A DNA stretch of 64,000 nucleotides. Origin: Podocnemis expansa (lineage: Eukaryota; Chordata; Testudines; Podocnemididae). Each line of letters starts with the position of its first letter. Position 1 is the first letter of the stretch. Both the position numbers and the translations under genes were made by a program. Below the pieces are notes generated by a model. That model was not told where the DNA came from. It did no database searches and worked only from the letters and a program-made list of their open reading frames with translations. Shown here piece after piece: positions 1-11,368 of this stretch. The stretch covers positions 17,183,184-17,247,183 of the forward strand of contig ML681996.1 in NCBI GenBank assembly GCA_007922195.1. Reading direction: 5' to 3'.

Positions 1-1120
1 AGGAAAGAACAGGGGTTCCCCCTATTAGGTAGTGTGGAGTATAGGCTAACAACATGTGCTGTCCCGTGCCCATCCCCCTGCTTCCCACTCTTCCTGCCCT
101 TTGAGACAGGGACTCCTTATGATATGCCACCATGCTCTGCTGCATGGGGCAGATGCAGTGCCCATGATGGTCAGCCCCAGGAAACCCTGTCCCAGGGGTA
201 TCTCCTGAGGCCACATGCCAATGGTGTCAGACACAGGCTGTCTGGCCTTGACTGTCCCACTGACAGTGTCCCCACCCTGCTTGGCTCTGTGTCCCTACCC
301 CTCCACAATGGCCCCTGCCTTTGTGCCCCAATGGGTGTGCCTCTTCCCCCCCCCGACACTGCTTGTCCCCAGTCCCTGTCCCCCACAGTCGCTGTCCCAC
401 CTGCCTGACCCACTATGCCTGCAGAGATGGAGCACTCACCAGCACAAGCAGAAGGAGCCCAGCATGATGTCCCCTCATCCAGGGCAGGGGGAGTTTCCTC
501 CTTGGTCCCCGGGCTGAGTTCCAGACTGGTATGGCCTGGGGCCAATGCAGTGCGCTGTGCTGGGGTGCTCATGTCCCCCTGGCTCAGCACCATGTCCTCA
601 TCCACTGAGCCTTCCCTCTTGGTCATCATCCTGGGAGGCGGGCTCAGTGGTGTCAGTGGTGCCAGCTGACTGGCGATCATCAGCTTCTTGGCTCAGAAAG
701 GAGTGCAGCTGGGTGTATTAGAGGCAGGTGGTGTCAGCTGCCCCTGAGCTCAGCATGGCCTCCTAGACCCCGTGATAGCCCTAGTGGAGGTCTTTGAACC
801 TCACCCACACCTGCTGGGTAGTACGGGTGTGGCCCCTCTCTACCAGGGCCTCAGATATAGACCTATACACATCCTGGGTCCTCTGGCTCCGCTATAGCTG
901 GGAGTGTATGGCCTCATCCCCCAAACAGCCAGGAAATCTAAGAGCTCCTGGTGGGTCCAGGATGGGACCCGCTTCCTGACATGCCTGGTTTTGCCCTTGG
1001 CCATGCCTGCCACACAGCTGGAGTCCTGGCTAGCTCTGGTTGTGAAGCAGGGTAGGCAGGGCTTTCTGCTGCCCTGGGACTGGCCAGGTCAGGCACTCCC
1101 TGGTTGCCAGGAAGGTTTCA
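1..1120. other. GC-rich unclassified sequence
   Basis: This block is clearly richer in G and C than the A/T-rich DNA that follows. It has runs of CCCC, TGTCCC and GGGCAGGG. Several overlapping frames of 60-170 codons are open on both strands, as expected of GC-rich low-complexity DNA, and none has a protein family I recognise apart from the weak motif listed at 616-747. It runs off the left edge and abuts the palindromic MITE at 1121. It could be the body of a larger transposon whose right end is at 1332, but no left terminal repeat is visible. Confidence 0.4.
616..747 (+). pseudogene. Possible broken Rossmann (FAD/NAD-binding) motif
   Basis: Read from 616, the frame begins LLVIILGGGLSGVSGAS, meets a TGA stop at 667-669, and continues in the same frame with LAIISFLAQKGVQLGVLEAGG before a TGA at 745-747. 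The order GxGxxG, then a helix-like stretch, then G-V-x-L-x-V-L-E-A-G-G, resembles the N-terminal dinucleotide-binding fold of FAD-dependent amine oxidase or protoporphyrinogen oxidase type enzymes. The spacing is about six residues longer than usual, and I see no matching downstream exon. It may be a decayed pseudogene exon or chance in GC-rich DNA. Confidence 0.15.
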
Positions 1121-1332
1121 GAGGCCAATTAAGTTGACTTAAGCCTAATGCTAGACTACATTGGCTTAAGTTGACTTGATGAAGTTGACTTAAAAATTAC
1201 ATCGACTTAATAAGTGGGAGTTATTAAGCAAAAGCTTAAGTTGACTTAATTAAATCCAAATGTAGACTGGGCTTTGGTTAAGTTGAGTTAAGGGGCATTA
1301 AGTCAACTTAAGCCCCTAGTGTAGACATAGCC
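1121..1332. mobile_element. Palindrome-rich MITE, TTAAGTTGACTTAA type
   Basis: The interior is an array of near-palindromes of the form TTAAGTTGACTTAA or TTAAGTCAACTTAA in both orientations. The right end reads AGTGTAGACATAGCC, the reverse complement of the GGCTATGTCTACACT-type terminus seen in MITEs elsewhere in this window. No good left terminal repeat is visible, so the element is truncated on the left or its left end lies outside the window. It has the same internal motif as the element at 34428-34830. PIF/Harbinger affiliation is inferred from the ends only. Confidence 0.6.
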
Positions 1333-4300
1333 AAGCAGCCCCACTTCTAAAAATTGACAATGAATGTTTCAGAAACATTAAGTATTGGCTTAATTTTGCT
1401 CCCGCTGAAGTGGGATTAGCCAATATTGGGAGCTTTTGAGAATCCAAACCAAAGGCCTAATAAGGAATGCACAAATGACTTGAGTCTGGTGGTTTTGTAC
1501 CTATTTATTTACATTTTAAACATTCATACCAGTGTGCCAATGCCATGTTATTTTAATTCACATTCCAGGAAACATGACAAGGTTTATAGTGTGATGATGA
1601 AACACTGCACCATAATGGAAAAGGGGGGCAGAATTCAATTTGCCAAGATAATGTCAGTTCTTTTAAATTCTCAGCTTTGCAACTTCAATATTCTTACCAT
1701 ATTTCTATATATAACCACCCAACCCCACTATCTAATGAAAAGGTCCCTTGAAAATCATGGACTTTTTAAAAATTCATGGTAGTGTCCTTGGTAAATGTTT
1801 TAATTTCATGGGATATGCATAGCTGTTAATTTCCGCATTGAACTGTTGCAGTTTTTCTAAACACCTGTCTGTCTTCCCACTGAGGCTGCAGTTTCTGGTG
1901 CTGAGTAGCAGGCTGGTCCCATCCAGAAAGGGGAGGGGAGGTGACTGGTCAGTAGGAGAACAGAGGAGAGGGCCTTTCACAACATAACACTGATTATCCA
2001 GTCTGGCTCACCTTGGGACAGGCTTTGAGGACAGGCTCAGGCATTGAAGCCTGACTCCCTGCACATTCAGATCTGTTCCAGTCTGCCACTGCAGTTTCTT
2101 GTACAACTATCAGTGAGAGAGGGTAGTGCTGCTGCTTTGTCAATTAGGAACCCTACCTTGGTTTCCCACTCTGGCCCTCAGCAGGCCTGGGGGAGACACC
2201 ACAGCACTGATGACAGAGAGCTATTCCCTCATACTCTGATCTCCCTGCCAAGGCAGGTCCCTCTCATTTACCTGTCCATGTTCAAAGACAAGACGAGCCT
2301 GTCTCTCTCCATTGCAAGACAGGATGGGAGCAGCACACTAAACCTCGATAAGAAACTGCAGCCTCAACAGAAAGATTGAAAGAGTTAGGCCTATTTCTAT
2401 GCCCTGATGTTGCAAAAACTTCACAATTTCTTTGCAGTATGTAAACTAGACTTTACCTGTGATCTTCATCCATAAAGAAATTACAATTTTTTTTGGACAG
2501 AAATGTCATATTAGTATAATAATTTGTTAATATCCATGTTTAATGTTGCCCTTTACTGAATGACATCAGAACTATTCAATTGTCTCATAGATCTTAGACT
2601 GATACCTTAGGAATGTTTTCCTAAAGCTCAAATTATATGAACTTCCACTTCAGCAGCATATGAAATGAGTTCTTTCCTTGCTCTGGAGTCCTGAGTGTCA
2701 ATGTAGCACAGCATGACAACAGCCATGAAATGCTATATGGCCAGAGATTGTCAACCAGTTATGTAAAAATAATACAGTTTTATTTCTTGGAGTAAAGAAA
2801 AAAAATGTACCAAAGAAATAAGACTCGAGCAGTATGTGGTACTACTGTCTGAAGAGATAAGTTAAGCAGAAAAGTTTATTATTGAGACATAACACTTTTT
2901 GCCCTGAACACCACAGGCAGCTTCACAAGTATAAATTATTTCTCTGCTAATGAGCATCAGGGTCACACATTACTCGAGAATCTAAATCCATGTCATTATT
3001 CTAAAATGTATTTGTGAAGAAAAACTCATTTGCCATATAGCGAAGAAGCTTTTAGGGATTGCTTTTAAGTGACTTTGATTAACCTTAACAAGAGCTTAAA
3101 AAATGCATCAGTGTCAGTACTTTTCACAAAGGTTTAAGATTTCTGTAAATAAATCAAGGAAGAAATTCAGAATCAAAACCCTAATGCTGAGGGAGTGACT
3201 ACAAGTAAAAAAGGACCACAAACACATAATTAATAGAATTGTCATATGCTAACAATTTTCATAGACTTATCAATTATATGCTTTTAATCTTTTTGAAATA
3301 AAACGGTTCATTAAACAAATATATGATTTTTGTGATTTCAAAAAGTAAAACCTAGCTGAAAGAATGCGTCTTCATTAATTCATGTATGTCAAGTTCACTG
3401 AAAGTCAAATTGTTATTTCTCAAATGTTAAAATAGTACTTAATGGACTTTGATGAAGCAAAATAAAATAGGTGTTTCCTTTGATGCATGTACAGAACAAA
3501 GAAAGCTTTGAAGTGGGGTTTTTTGTACTCCTATGGTACAGATAAACTGAAACGCTGATCACAAATTTGGATTATTTGAAAGGATAAAGGCACATGGGAC
3601 GTAAAAGGTAAAGTAGGGCAATGTTCTTGATAAAAGAAAGTATTGATATCTTTAATGTCAGAAATGTTAGTTTCTTACACTTGATCTTTCTCAATACTTC
3701 GGATGATTAGTATTTTTAAACTTAGGGATACCACTGTGGGTAGACTGCACTTGGATACATAATGTGAATACAAGCATACTTTCGAGAATGAAACAAAGTT
3801 GATTCCTGATTTTTTTTTAAGTTGCTAATATTACTTACCATTTAGTGATGCAAGCATCTGCAGGGATTTTCTGACATCCCTTCCCCCACCCCAGGTTCCC
3901 AGCACCTCCTGCCCTCAGTTGTTAAGTAATTATGTGCACTATTATGAATTTAGCCATTGGTTAGAAATGTGAAGTACAATTGAAACAGTTGTACACAGTT
4001 TAAAAGCATACACAATATACAATAAACTACTTGTACGTGAAAAAGCACAATTGATTTGAAAAGTACAAACACAGACTAGCTTCCTCATTCTGCTGTTTTA
4101 CAACAGTGTCAGCGTATTCATTTAGGTGATGTTGGCCGTCCTAATATTTTACATTATGATTTGTTAGCAATGTCTGAATGAGCAGTTCCCTACCAGCTAG
4201 TGAAAAGGTGAGATAAGGCTTCAGGATCAGACTGCGTTTATGTGAACATGACACACCTACTCTGCCTAGGTATCCCACAGACAAAGCCCGAGTGATCAGT

Positions 4301-4708
4301 TTTTGCTGGTGTGGTGTTGGGTGGTTTACAAATCACTTCAGTATTGAATGCAGGGGAAAGATGTGTTGTTATCCTTATTATATGAGTAAAAGTTCAGCAG
4401 AACTATTCTTAGCATGAACTGGCAGGGGAGTCATGATGAATTGAACTGTATTTGCTAAGCAGATGGTTCAGATGCCAAATGGTTTCTCAGTTGAGTGAGA
4501 TAAGGGAATGGGGACAGGTGTCTTGCTTGGTGGCGTGGGCTCTGTCTAAGAGTCATAAGCACTATTTGATCTGCCCCTTCCTTGTTAAAGGATAGCGCTG
4601 ATTATGCTCCATAGAGAATCTAGAGCTGAAATCACTGATAATCAGGTCTATGCACTTAGACCTCACATGTGACAGTGTTTTTGTGAAAGAGACTGCCAGC
4701 CTATATTA
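1333..4708. other. A/T-rich stretch, no gene or repeat recognised
   Basis: Unique-looking A/T-rich sequence. Open frames at 1426-1782 and 2044-2379 show no motif I recognise. I see no transposon ends, RNA gene or splice-flanked open exon that I would defend. Confidence 0.5.
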
Positions 4709-5649
4709 GGCCCTGTCTACATTAGGAAGCTTAGCCACAAAAGTCAGCTTTTGCAAACAAAACTGTCCTAGCATATATAGTACACTCCCCTCTTTGCTGA
4801 TAAAACTGCCTTTTTTTGCTGACACAATAGAACTGCCTGAACAAGCAGCATAGGGTTTTTGTCAGCAATGTTAAGGAAACATAATGCCAGTGTGGATGCT
4901 TGTGCCCCCTTGCAATGATGGAGAGCCTTCATACTTGTCAATCTCACTCTCTAACAGCCTCAGGACTCACAAGGATTGGGGCAGCAGCTTTGAGCAGCCT
5001 CCGGGGGCTTGCGGCTCCAGCAGCCACCACCCCTGGGCAAAAGCTGCACTGCCTCCACAGCGGAGGGGCCCTGGCAGCTTCACACATGTTGCCGCTGTGC
5101 ACAGAGGCGCTTTAGTGGCTTTGGCTTGCCTCTTCCTTGGCAACAGTGTGGCTGAAGCTTCATCGGCTGCTCCGTCCCTGGCAGCAGTGTGCCTGAAATC
5201 ACTGGAGCTTGCTATTACCTGGCAGCTTCAAGTGTGCTGCTGCCAGGGATGGAGGAGCCCCGGCAGCTGCTCCCATACCCTACTCCCTGGGATCCACTGC
5301 AGCTGGGCTTTCTGGGGTCCCAAGTGGTAGTGAGGAGGCAGCCACTTAGTGCTCACCCACCCCAGTGGCAGTCAAACAGGCCTGGATGAGCTGCCTGAAG
5401 CTGGGGCTCCCAGGAAACCCCAATCACACTGTCTGGGACCTTGGAATGGGTGGGAGGCAGGAGGGAGCCTCTGGACTCCCTGAAGAGGGGTGAGAGATGG
5501 GATGTTCAGCTCCCCCCAGACTGCCATTTAGGGGAGCGGAAGTGGTCCGCGTGAGGATGCATTCCACCAACCTACAGATGATTGTGTACACCCGCCACCA
5601 CTCTATGGCAGTGGCTGTCCACTGACAAGTGTTTAGTGTAGCTGTAGCT
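4709..5649. mobile_element. PIF/Harbinger-like non-autonomous element
   Basis: The left end reads GGCCCTGTCTACATTAGG and the right end TTTAGTGTAGCTGTAGC, imperfect inverted repeats. TTA stands on both sides (4706-4708 and 5650-5652), matching the 3-bp TWA-type duplication of PIF/Harbinger elements. The left subterminal part carries repeated TTTTGCTGACA and TGTCAGCAA motifs. The middle (about 4890-5570) is much more GC-rich and holds repeated GGCAGCTTCA-like units. The element has no transposase frame; the longest open frame, 4884-5330, has no recognised domain. Confidence 0.6.
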
Positions 5650-5904
5650 TTAATAAGGAAGTTCCCAAGGACAACAACAGTGAATGGGGTGTAGTCGAGT
5701 GAGAAGGGAGAAGACCCTTAAAGGAATGTTTGTTTAACTGTGTTTTAGTGACTTGGCTTTAGAATGCTAGATTTGTGACTGGGAAACACATAAATGTTTC
5801 CTACTATACCAAGATATTTAAAATGCTTTATTTGCCAAGGTGGTTACTGAGATTTCATTATTTTTGGAAAGATTCTGTACTAAACATTTTTATGTTACAA
5901 TTAA

Positions 5905-6740
5905 TTTTTACATAAGAACATGAGGAGAGCTGTACTGGATCAAACCAATGGACCACCTAGCCTAGTAATCTCACTTTTGACAGTGGCCAATGCCAGGTAC
6001 TTCAGAGGGAAAGAAAAGAAGAGGCAATCATGGAGCAAGCCATCCCCCATCATCCAGTCCCATCTTCTGGTGAACAGAGACTAGGAGATTAGCATTATGT
6101 TCCATTCCTGCCCACCCCAATTAATATGAACCTATTCTCCATTCACTCATATAATTATTTTTTGTACTCTATTATAGTTATAGCCTTCACAACATCCCCT
6201 GGCAAAGAGTTAAACAGGTTGACTGTATGTGTATGAAGAAATACTTCCTTTTGTTTGTTTTAAACCTGCTGCCTATTCATTTCATGGTGACCTCTTAGTT
6301 CTTGTGTTATATGAAATATTAAATATTTCCTTATGTCTTCTCCATACCAATGAAGATTTTATAGACCTCTATCATATCTCCTCTCTGTCATCTTTTTCCC
6401 ATCCTGAAAACTCCCAGTTTTATTAATCTCTCTTCAGAATTAAAATGTCCCATACTCCTAAACATTTTAATTGCTCTGAACCTTTTCCAATTCCAATGCA
6501 TCATTTTTGAGGTGGGGCAACCTGCACACAGTATTTGAGATTTGGGCATACTCTGGCTTTATATAGTGGCATTTTGATATTTTCTGTCCTGTTTTCCGTC
6601 CCCTTCCTAACAGTTCATAACATAACACTAACTTTATTGCTTGCAATTCACATTAAGCAGATGTTTTCAGTGAACTGTCCCTAATAGACTCCAAGATCTC
6701 TTTCCTGAGTGATAACAAGCACTCCCCAATTTCAATTGTT
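5905..6740 (-). mobile_element. CR1 LINE fragment, antisense
   Basis: The + strand reads as the reverse complement of the 3' part of a reptile CR1 element. It starts with the ACATAAGAACATGAGGAG-type 3' end and continues through blocks I know from many turtle and crocodilian CR1 copies, including TGGCCAATGCCAGGTACTTC, GAAATACTTCCTTTTGTTTG and CTGAACCTTTTCCAATTCC. The last maps to the end of the reverse transcriptase reading frame. Many substitutions and small indels mark an old, inactive, 5'-truncated copy. The right boundary is approximate. Confidence 0.85.
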
Positions 6741-7522
6741 GGGGAAAATACTGTAAGAAGGGAGAATTCTAGTTACTACCACAATGCTTTCTTCTTGTTA
6801 GAGAAATGATGGATGAAAGTGAGGTCTGAGATGCCAGTATAACACTTTTTCTAAAACTAACTGATACAACAATTTTTGGTAAGCTGGTGGAAAATCAGCT
6901 TAAAGGCAGAAACTAAGCATAGGTTAACAGAGCCAGGTGTATGCTAAATGCACAGTAGTGTAATGGGAATCCCAGCGTAGGAGCAGCAAGAGTGCATCAT
7001 AATCTAGGATCCCAGTGGGCAGAATGAGGCTACTCTCATTTACACTAGAAACCAATCCATCCCTTGCAGTCCTACGATCAGAGGAAAGAAAATATGACAG
7101 AAAACTCAATAGTCCAGTCTTAAGAAGTCTTGCTAGGCAGCCTCAGAAATCTGTTCCATTTGAAAAATAATAATGACAGGCAAGAGGAAGAATCCCAACT
7201 ATGAGTCAAGAACAAATGGTCCAGTGAATAGGGCCCTCCAGCTGTGGTCTGGAGATCTGGGTCTGAGTGCGTATATGAACCCAGCCACTTAAGGACCAAA
7301 AGAACCAGTACAAGGACAGAAAGGACAAAGAGTGTCAATGTCAGCTCATGGAAAGACTTTGCCAGTTGAACTTGGTATGGCAAGATCAGCACAGGATGAA
7401 GAAATTGCACCAGTAAAATTGCAGTCTGGCATGTGGAACCAGACCCCACCTGTCACCGTGGATAGCACCGACTCCAAACAACTTTCTTACTTTAGAGAGT
7501 GGAATGGCAAGGGTGTGTTTAT
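6741..7522. other. No feature recognised
   Basis: Open frames on both strands (6924-7109, 7120-7449, 7332-7562) have no motif I recognise, and the last runs into the Tigger-like element. I cannot tell whether this is unique sequence or an old repeat. Confidence 0.4.
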
Positions 7523-7524
7523 TA

Positions 7525-7892
7525 CAGGTAGTCCTCACTTAGTGACCGGGTTCCGTTCCTGAAACCCGGTTGATAAACGAATTGGTCACTAAACGAGGAG
7601 CAGCCCTTACCGGTATTTCAGGCATAATGTACTTTACTGGTAGTGGGTTTTTCAACCATCGGTAGATAGTTTTAATGTCACCTTTGCATCATTTATAACA
7701 TTTTTCATATATATTTTAAATGTTTTAAGCTCTAATGTACTGAACTTAGTTTGCATAGTGTACTGTAAATATAGGTAATCTGAGAGAGTTGATGTGAGTT
7801 CTCGTACATCGCCATAATACCAACTCATCAGAGAGCCGGTCATAACTCTGAGGGGTCACTAAACGAGTAGGTCACTAAGTGAGGACTAGCTG
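7525..7892. mobile_element. Tigger/pogo-like MITE, TA duplication
   Basis: The element opens CAGGTAGTCCTCACTTAGTG and closes with CACTAAGTGAGGACTAGCTG, a long terminal inverted repeat with one mismatch near the tip. TA flanks both ends (7523-7524 and 7893-7894), as expected for Tc1/mariner-superfamily insertion. The CAGGTAGTCC tip and the 368-bp length fit a non-autonomous Tigger/pogo family member. The interior is A/T-rich with subterminal GGTCACTAAACGAG repeats and has no transposase. Confidence 0.85.
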
Positions 7893-7894
7893 TA

Positions 7895-9500
7895 GTACCT
7901 TTGATATGTAATGTGAATTGAAGTAGGCGGGACAAGAGAACATTACTGTATTTCACTCCACAAATATCAGGGATAAAGGCTTTGGGCATTTTCACCCTTA
8001 GAGACAGAGAGGACTAAAAAGATTATGAGTGATATAAACAAATTTTATTGCAAAATTTTAAACCAGCTTGCAATTGGATTGGAGATGTTTTCAGGAATTT
8101 CAGAAAGAAGGGGTCAGGAACTATGCTTACATTGCACCTTAAATTAAGGGTTAAGTAACAAAATGGTTGATCAATTGGCCTTTTCATGTTTGATGAGGTC
8201 TATGAGTTAATGGACTTAAACAGTTCCATAAATTCAGCTCTTCTCATCTTGATATCATATTTAATTGTCAAGGATCCTAAAAATGTGACAATTACTAGGG
8301 AATGGGCCAATCATTGTACAGATGCTTCATGCAGGTTTGATTGAAGAATCAAGGGCGATGGCACAAAGCTAGCTCCCAGGCAGGATTCTGTCAGAAGCAA
8401 GAAGGGGGAACTCATTGGAAGGAGACTTTGGCAGATGGGGAGCTTGACCTAATGGAAAGGCGTTCCAGTTAGCAGCTCTCACATTCTCTCCTTCTAATCT
8501 ACTGGTGTGAATGGGCCTCATCTATCCTAACTGAACTGACTTTGTTAGCACTTGTCCTCCCCATTATACTGCTGCTGCTTCATCCTGGCACGTATATATC
8601 ATGGCTACCCCTCAGAAGCTGCTGTGAAATTTTGGGTGGGAAAAATTCTCTTGCTTTTAGAAGTATTAGCCTGCTAAAGTTGAGGACTTAGACTGTAATT
8701 TTATTTCCTTTTGTAGCCAACTCTAATCTTTTACACCAATACCACTGAATCACTTAAAATCTGTCTCTCTCTTCTTACTAAACTTCTTTTGATGTATAAT
8801 CTAAAAACCACTGAGTTTGTCTAAAGTGCTTGGGAGATCTGCTCAGATTACGGGCTATTTCCTCTACCCTTTGAAGGAGTGGCGAATCAGTGACTTTGCA
8901 TTGGTCAGGAAGGTCTTGAGCAGCTAAGACATTCATTTCTAGGGTGAAAGATTGGGGCTATTGGATCTTGTTATACTTTTATCTGCTAGACTGAAGACTC
9001 TACCAAGAAATATCTGTTGCTCATGTAGACACCTACAGATTGTAATGGTTACCTTTTAACCTTCTATTTTATTGTGTGTGAATCAATGATTCAAAATTGT
9101 TGAAATAGCAGGATCAATTGGAATTATCAAATCTAAGAATATGAATTTTTGATTAGTACAGCACTTTAAAGAATATAGAAATCTGAAAATACATTACCAC
9201 CCCTTGCATCATTCTAAGAGCTGGACATGTCTCTCATATCTGGAAGAGATGCAGTTTTCATTACCCCTCTAAGTTTTTATATTAGTATCATTACATATCA
9301 CTTCAAGGAGGACTAACGATTCTTCAATTTAATATTCTTATTGAGTCTCTTACCACAATCATTGTTCCATGTTGATTACTGCAAAAGAAAACCTTCTATA
9401 ACAAATCCTCAAATCTGTAAGTGCCTATGTCCGCTCTCTTTATGTATTTTAAAGGGATGATTTTTACTATGTGTTCACTGAGATGCAAAATCTTATCCCT
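7895..9500. other. A/T-rich stretch, no gene or repeat recognised
   Basis: No long open frame, transposon terminus or RNA gene is visible here. Confidence 0.45.
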
Positions 9501-9508
9501 GAATTCAA

Positions 9509-9970
9509 GTGAATCTAATGGTGAGTGATCATACAAAGTCCCTGATGGTTAGCCAGGTCCTGACACTCACCTATTCCATCAACAGCTGCAGCAAGAAGTG
9601 GGAATACTTTGGGGGAATTGTTAAAGGACTTCTTTGGACTTCTGTGGTCTTGCTACTACTTCCGTTAGTTATGCCTGAACCACTGAACCTTGCAAGTATG
9701 TGTGAGAGATCACCGTTCCTGGTGATGAAACATCCAACCAGTCAACAGGACAGAACTAGAACCCCATTCCAACCTTCTGAGGAGTCCTCACCTTCACATG
9801 AGTCAGAGATCCTAGAACAGGCAGATAATATACTAAGTCAAACATACACTGAAGTGGTGTTGGTACATGGGAAGGCCTTTGAATCTCATCAAGATGGCTT
9901 GTTTCCACAGTCTGAAATTCAAAACAACCTGTATTGTCTTGAGAAGGACTGGCTGACCAAGGAAGTCTGA
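9509..9970 (+). CDS. Unassigned 153-codon open frame
   Basis: One of the longest frames in the window (ATG at 9509, TGA at 9968-9970). The translated sequence has a hydrophobic run near residues 40-58 (GLLWTSVVLLLLPLVMP), which could be one membrane segment, followed by a Ser/Pro/Glu-rich polar stretch (SEESSPSHESEILEQ). I recognise no family. It stops about 115 bases before a CR1 3' end in the same orientation, so it may be retroelement-derived or a decayed exon. A chance open frame is quite possible, since no splice or promoter signal supports a gene. Confidence 0.2.
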   Translation: MNLMVSDHTKSLMVSQVLTLTYSINSCSKKWEYFGGIVKGLLWTSVVLLLLPLVMPEPLNLASMCERSPFLVMKHPTSQQDRTRTPFQPSEESSPSHESEILEQADNILSQTYTEVVLVHGKAFESHQDGLFPQSEIQNNLYCLEKDWLTKEV

Positions 9971-10084
9971 ACCCAGTTGTGGTGTCCTGACCTCATAATT
10001 GGGATGTTATCCAAGTCACTCACTTCACAGGACACCTCGGAAAAGTAATGAAAACTAGACAGAATTATAATTTTTTTTGACCCC

Positions 10085-10375
10085 AGTCTAAAAGGAAGTT
10101 GCAGATTTTTGTGCCTCTTCCTGCAGGGCAGATTGCCAGAGGCCCTGGGATGTTTTCACTTTCCTCTGTAGCATAGGGCACAGGTCATATGCTGGTGGAC
10201 TCTCTGTGCCTTGAAGTCTTTAAACCACAATTTAAGGACTTGAGTAACAGTCATATATTAGGGGTCTATTACAGGAATGGGTGGCTGAGGTTCCGGGGCC
10301 TGCACTGTACATGTGGTCAGACTTGATGATTGTATTGGTAACTTCTAACCTTAGATTCAGAGTCTGAGGTAACTT
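10085..10375 (+). mobile_element. CR1 LINE 3' end
   Basis: Sense-strand CR1 3' untranslated sequence. Blocks such as GGCAGATTGCCAGAGGCCC, TTCCTCTGTAGCATAGGGCA and CTTTAAACCACAATTTAAGG are typical of the end of turtle CR1 copies, followed by a GGTCAGACTTGATGATTG-like terminus. Only the 3' end is present, as is usual for 5'-truncated CR1. The left boundary is uncertain. Confidence 0.8.
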
Positions 10376-10974
10376 CAAGAGCTCAGAGAAGGGGGAATGG
10401 GGTTGGAGCCTAAATTATTTGAGTTACTAAGTGACATGTAAGATTCAGCACTTGAAATAGAAATACAGGCAAATAACTTTGTCCAATCTGCCATCTTCTA
10501 ATTAGCACAAGCCTTCTCAGTAATCCCATCATTCAGATTTCATGCATAGATGCTGTACTTAGTTTCCTCTCACATATGTGCAATAGACAGAGTTTTAAAT
10601 TACATAAATCTCAACTGCAGACATTACAGTTTTAAGCAGCCTGTCCTGCAAAAAGTTATGCCTCATAGCAACATTTGTTGTCAGATGCATCTCTCATGGA
10701 TTTCAAATGACTCCGATATGTCATCTGTAACTTGCTTCTTGTAGAGTCACTCCCCTTCCTCTAAAAGAAACCGTAAAACAACACATAGCAGCAGAACAAA
10801 AAGGGGAAAGTAAGGATTACTTTCAGATATAATCCTATGGCTGGCAAGGTTATTACTTACATATGAAGTACAAAATTTGTCACTGATCAGAAAAATATTT
10901 TCACAAAAGTTATGCAAAAATCTGATTTTTAAGAAAATGGTTAAGTATTCCCTAGGCAACATTAGTTTCTAAAA

Positions 10975-11360
10975 CAGTGGTTCCCAACCTGGGGTCTGGG
11001 GAACTCTGGGGTCCACAGATATGTTGCAGGGGGTCTACCGGAGCAGGAATCCAGCAGCAGACCCAGTGCTCCCTGCCCACAGCTGGATCCCAGCAGGGGG
11101 GTGGGGCTGTGGCAGCTCCCTGGTAGGGGCAGGGGAAGGGGACCATAGCCTCCGCAGCTCAGCTTCTCAGCAGCGCAGGCAATGGTGGTGGCAGCACCAC
11201 TCACCAGCTGTCCCAGCAGCATCACCAGAGTGGCACAGGCCAGAGTCTGCCTGTGCAGGCCAGATTACATAATCAGCTGGGGGTGGGGAAGCGCAAAGAT
11301 TTTTTTTGTTTGTTTTGTTAAAAAGGGGTCCCAAGGCTGAAAAAGGTTGGGAACCACTGT
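10975..11360. mobile_element. hAT non-autonomous element, perfect 8-bp duplication
   Basis: Terminal inverted repeats CAGTGGTTCCCAACCT (left) and AGGTTGGGAACCACTG (right) are characteristic of hAT elements of the Charlie type. The perfect 8-bp target duplication TTCTAAAA lies at 10967-10974 and 11361-11368. The 386-bp interior is GC-rich and carries no transposase; open frames in it are short and overlap on both strands. The clean duplication and TIRs make the boundaries secure. Confidence 0.93.
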
Positions 11361-11368
11361 TCTAAAAG

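Noticed and set aside
171..680. Minus-strand 169-codon frame as a gene
   Set aside because: GC-rich DNA with open frames on both strands at once; Gly, Ser, Pro-rich text with no motif and no supporting signals.
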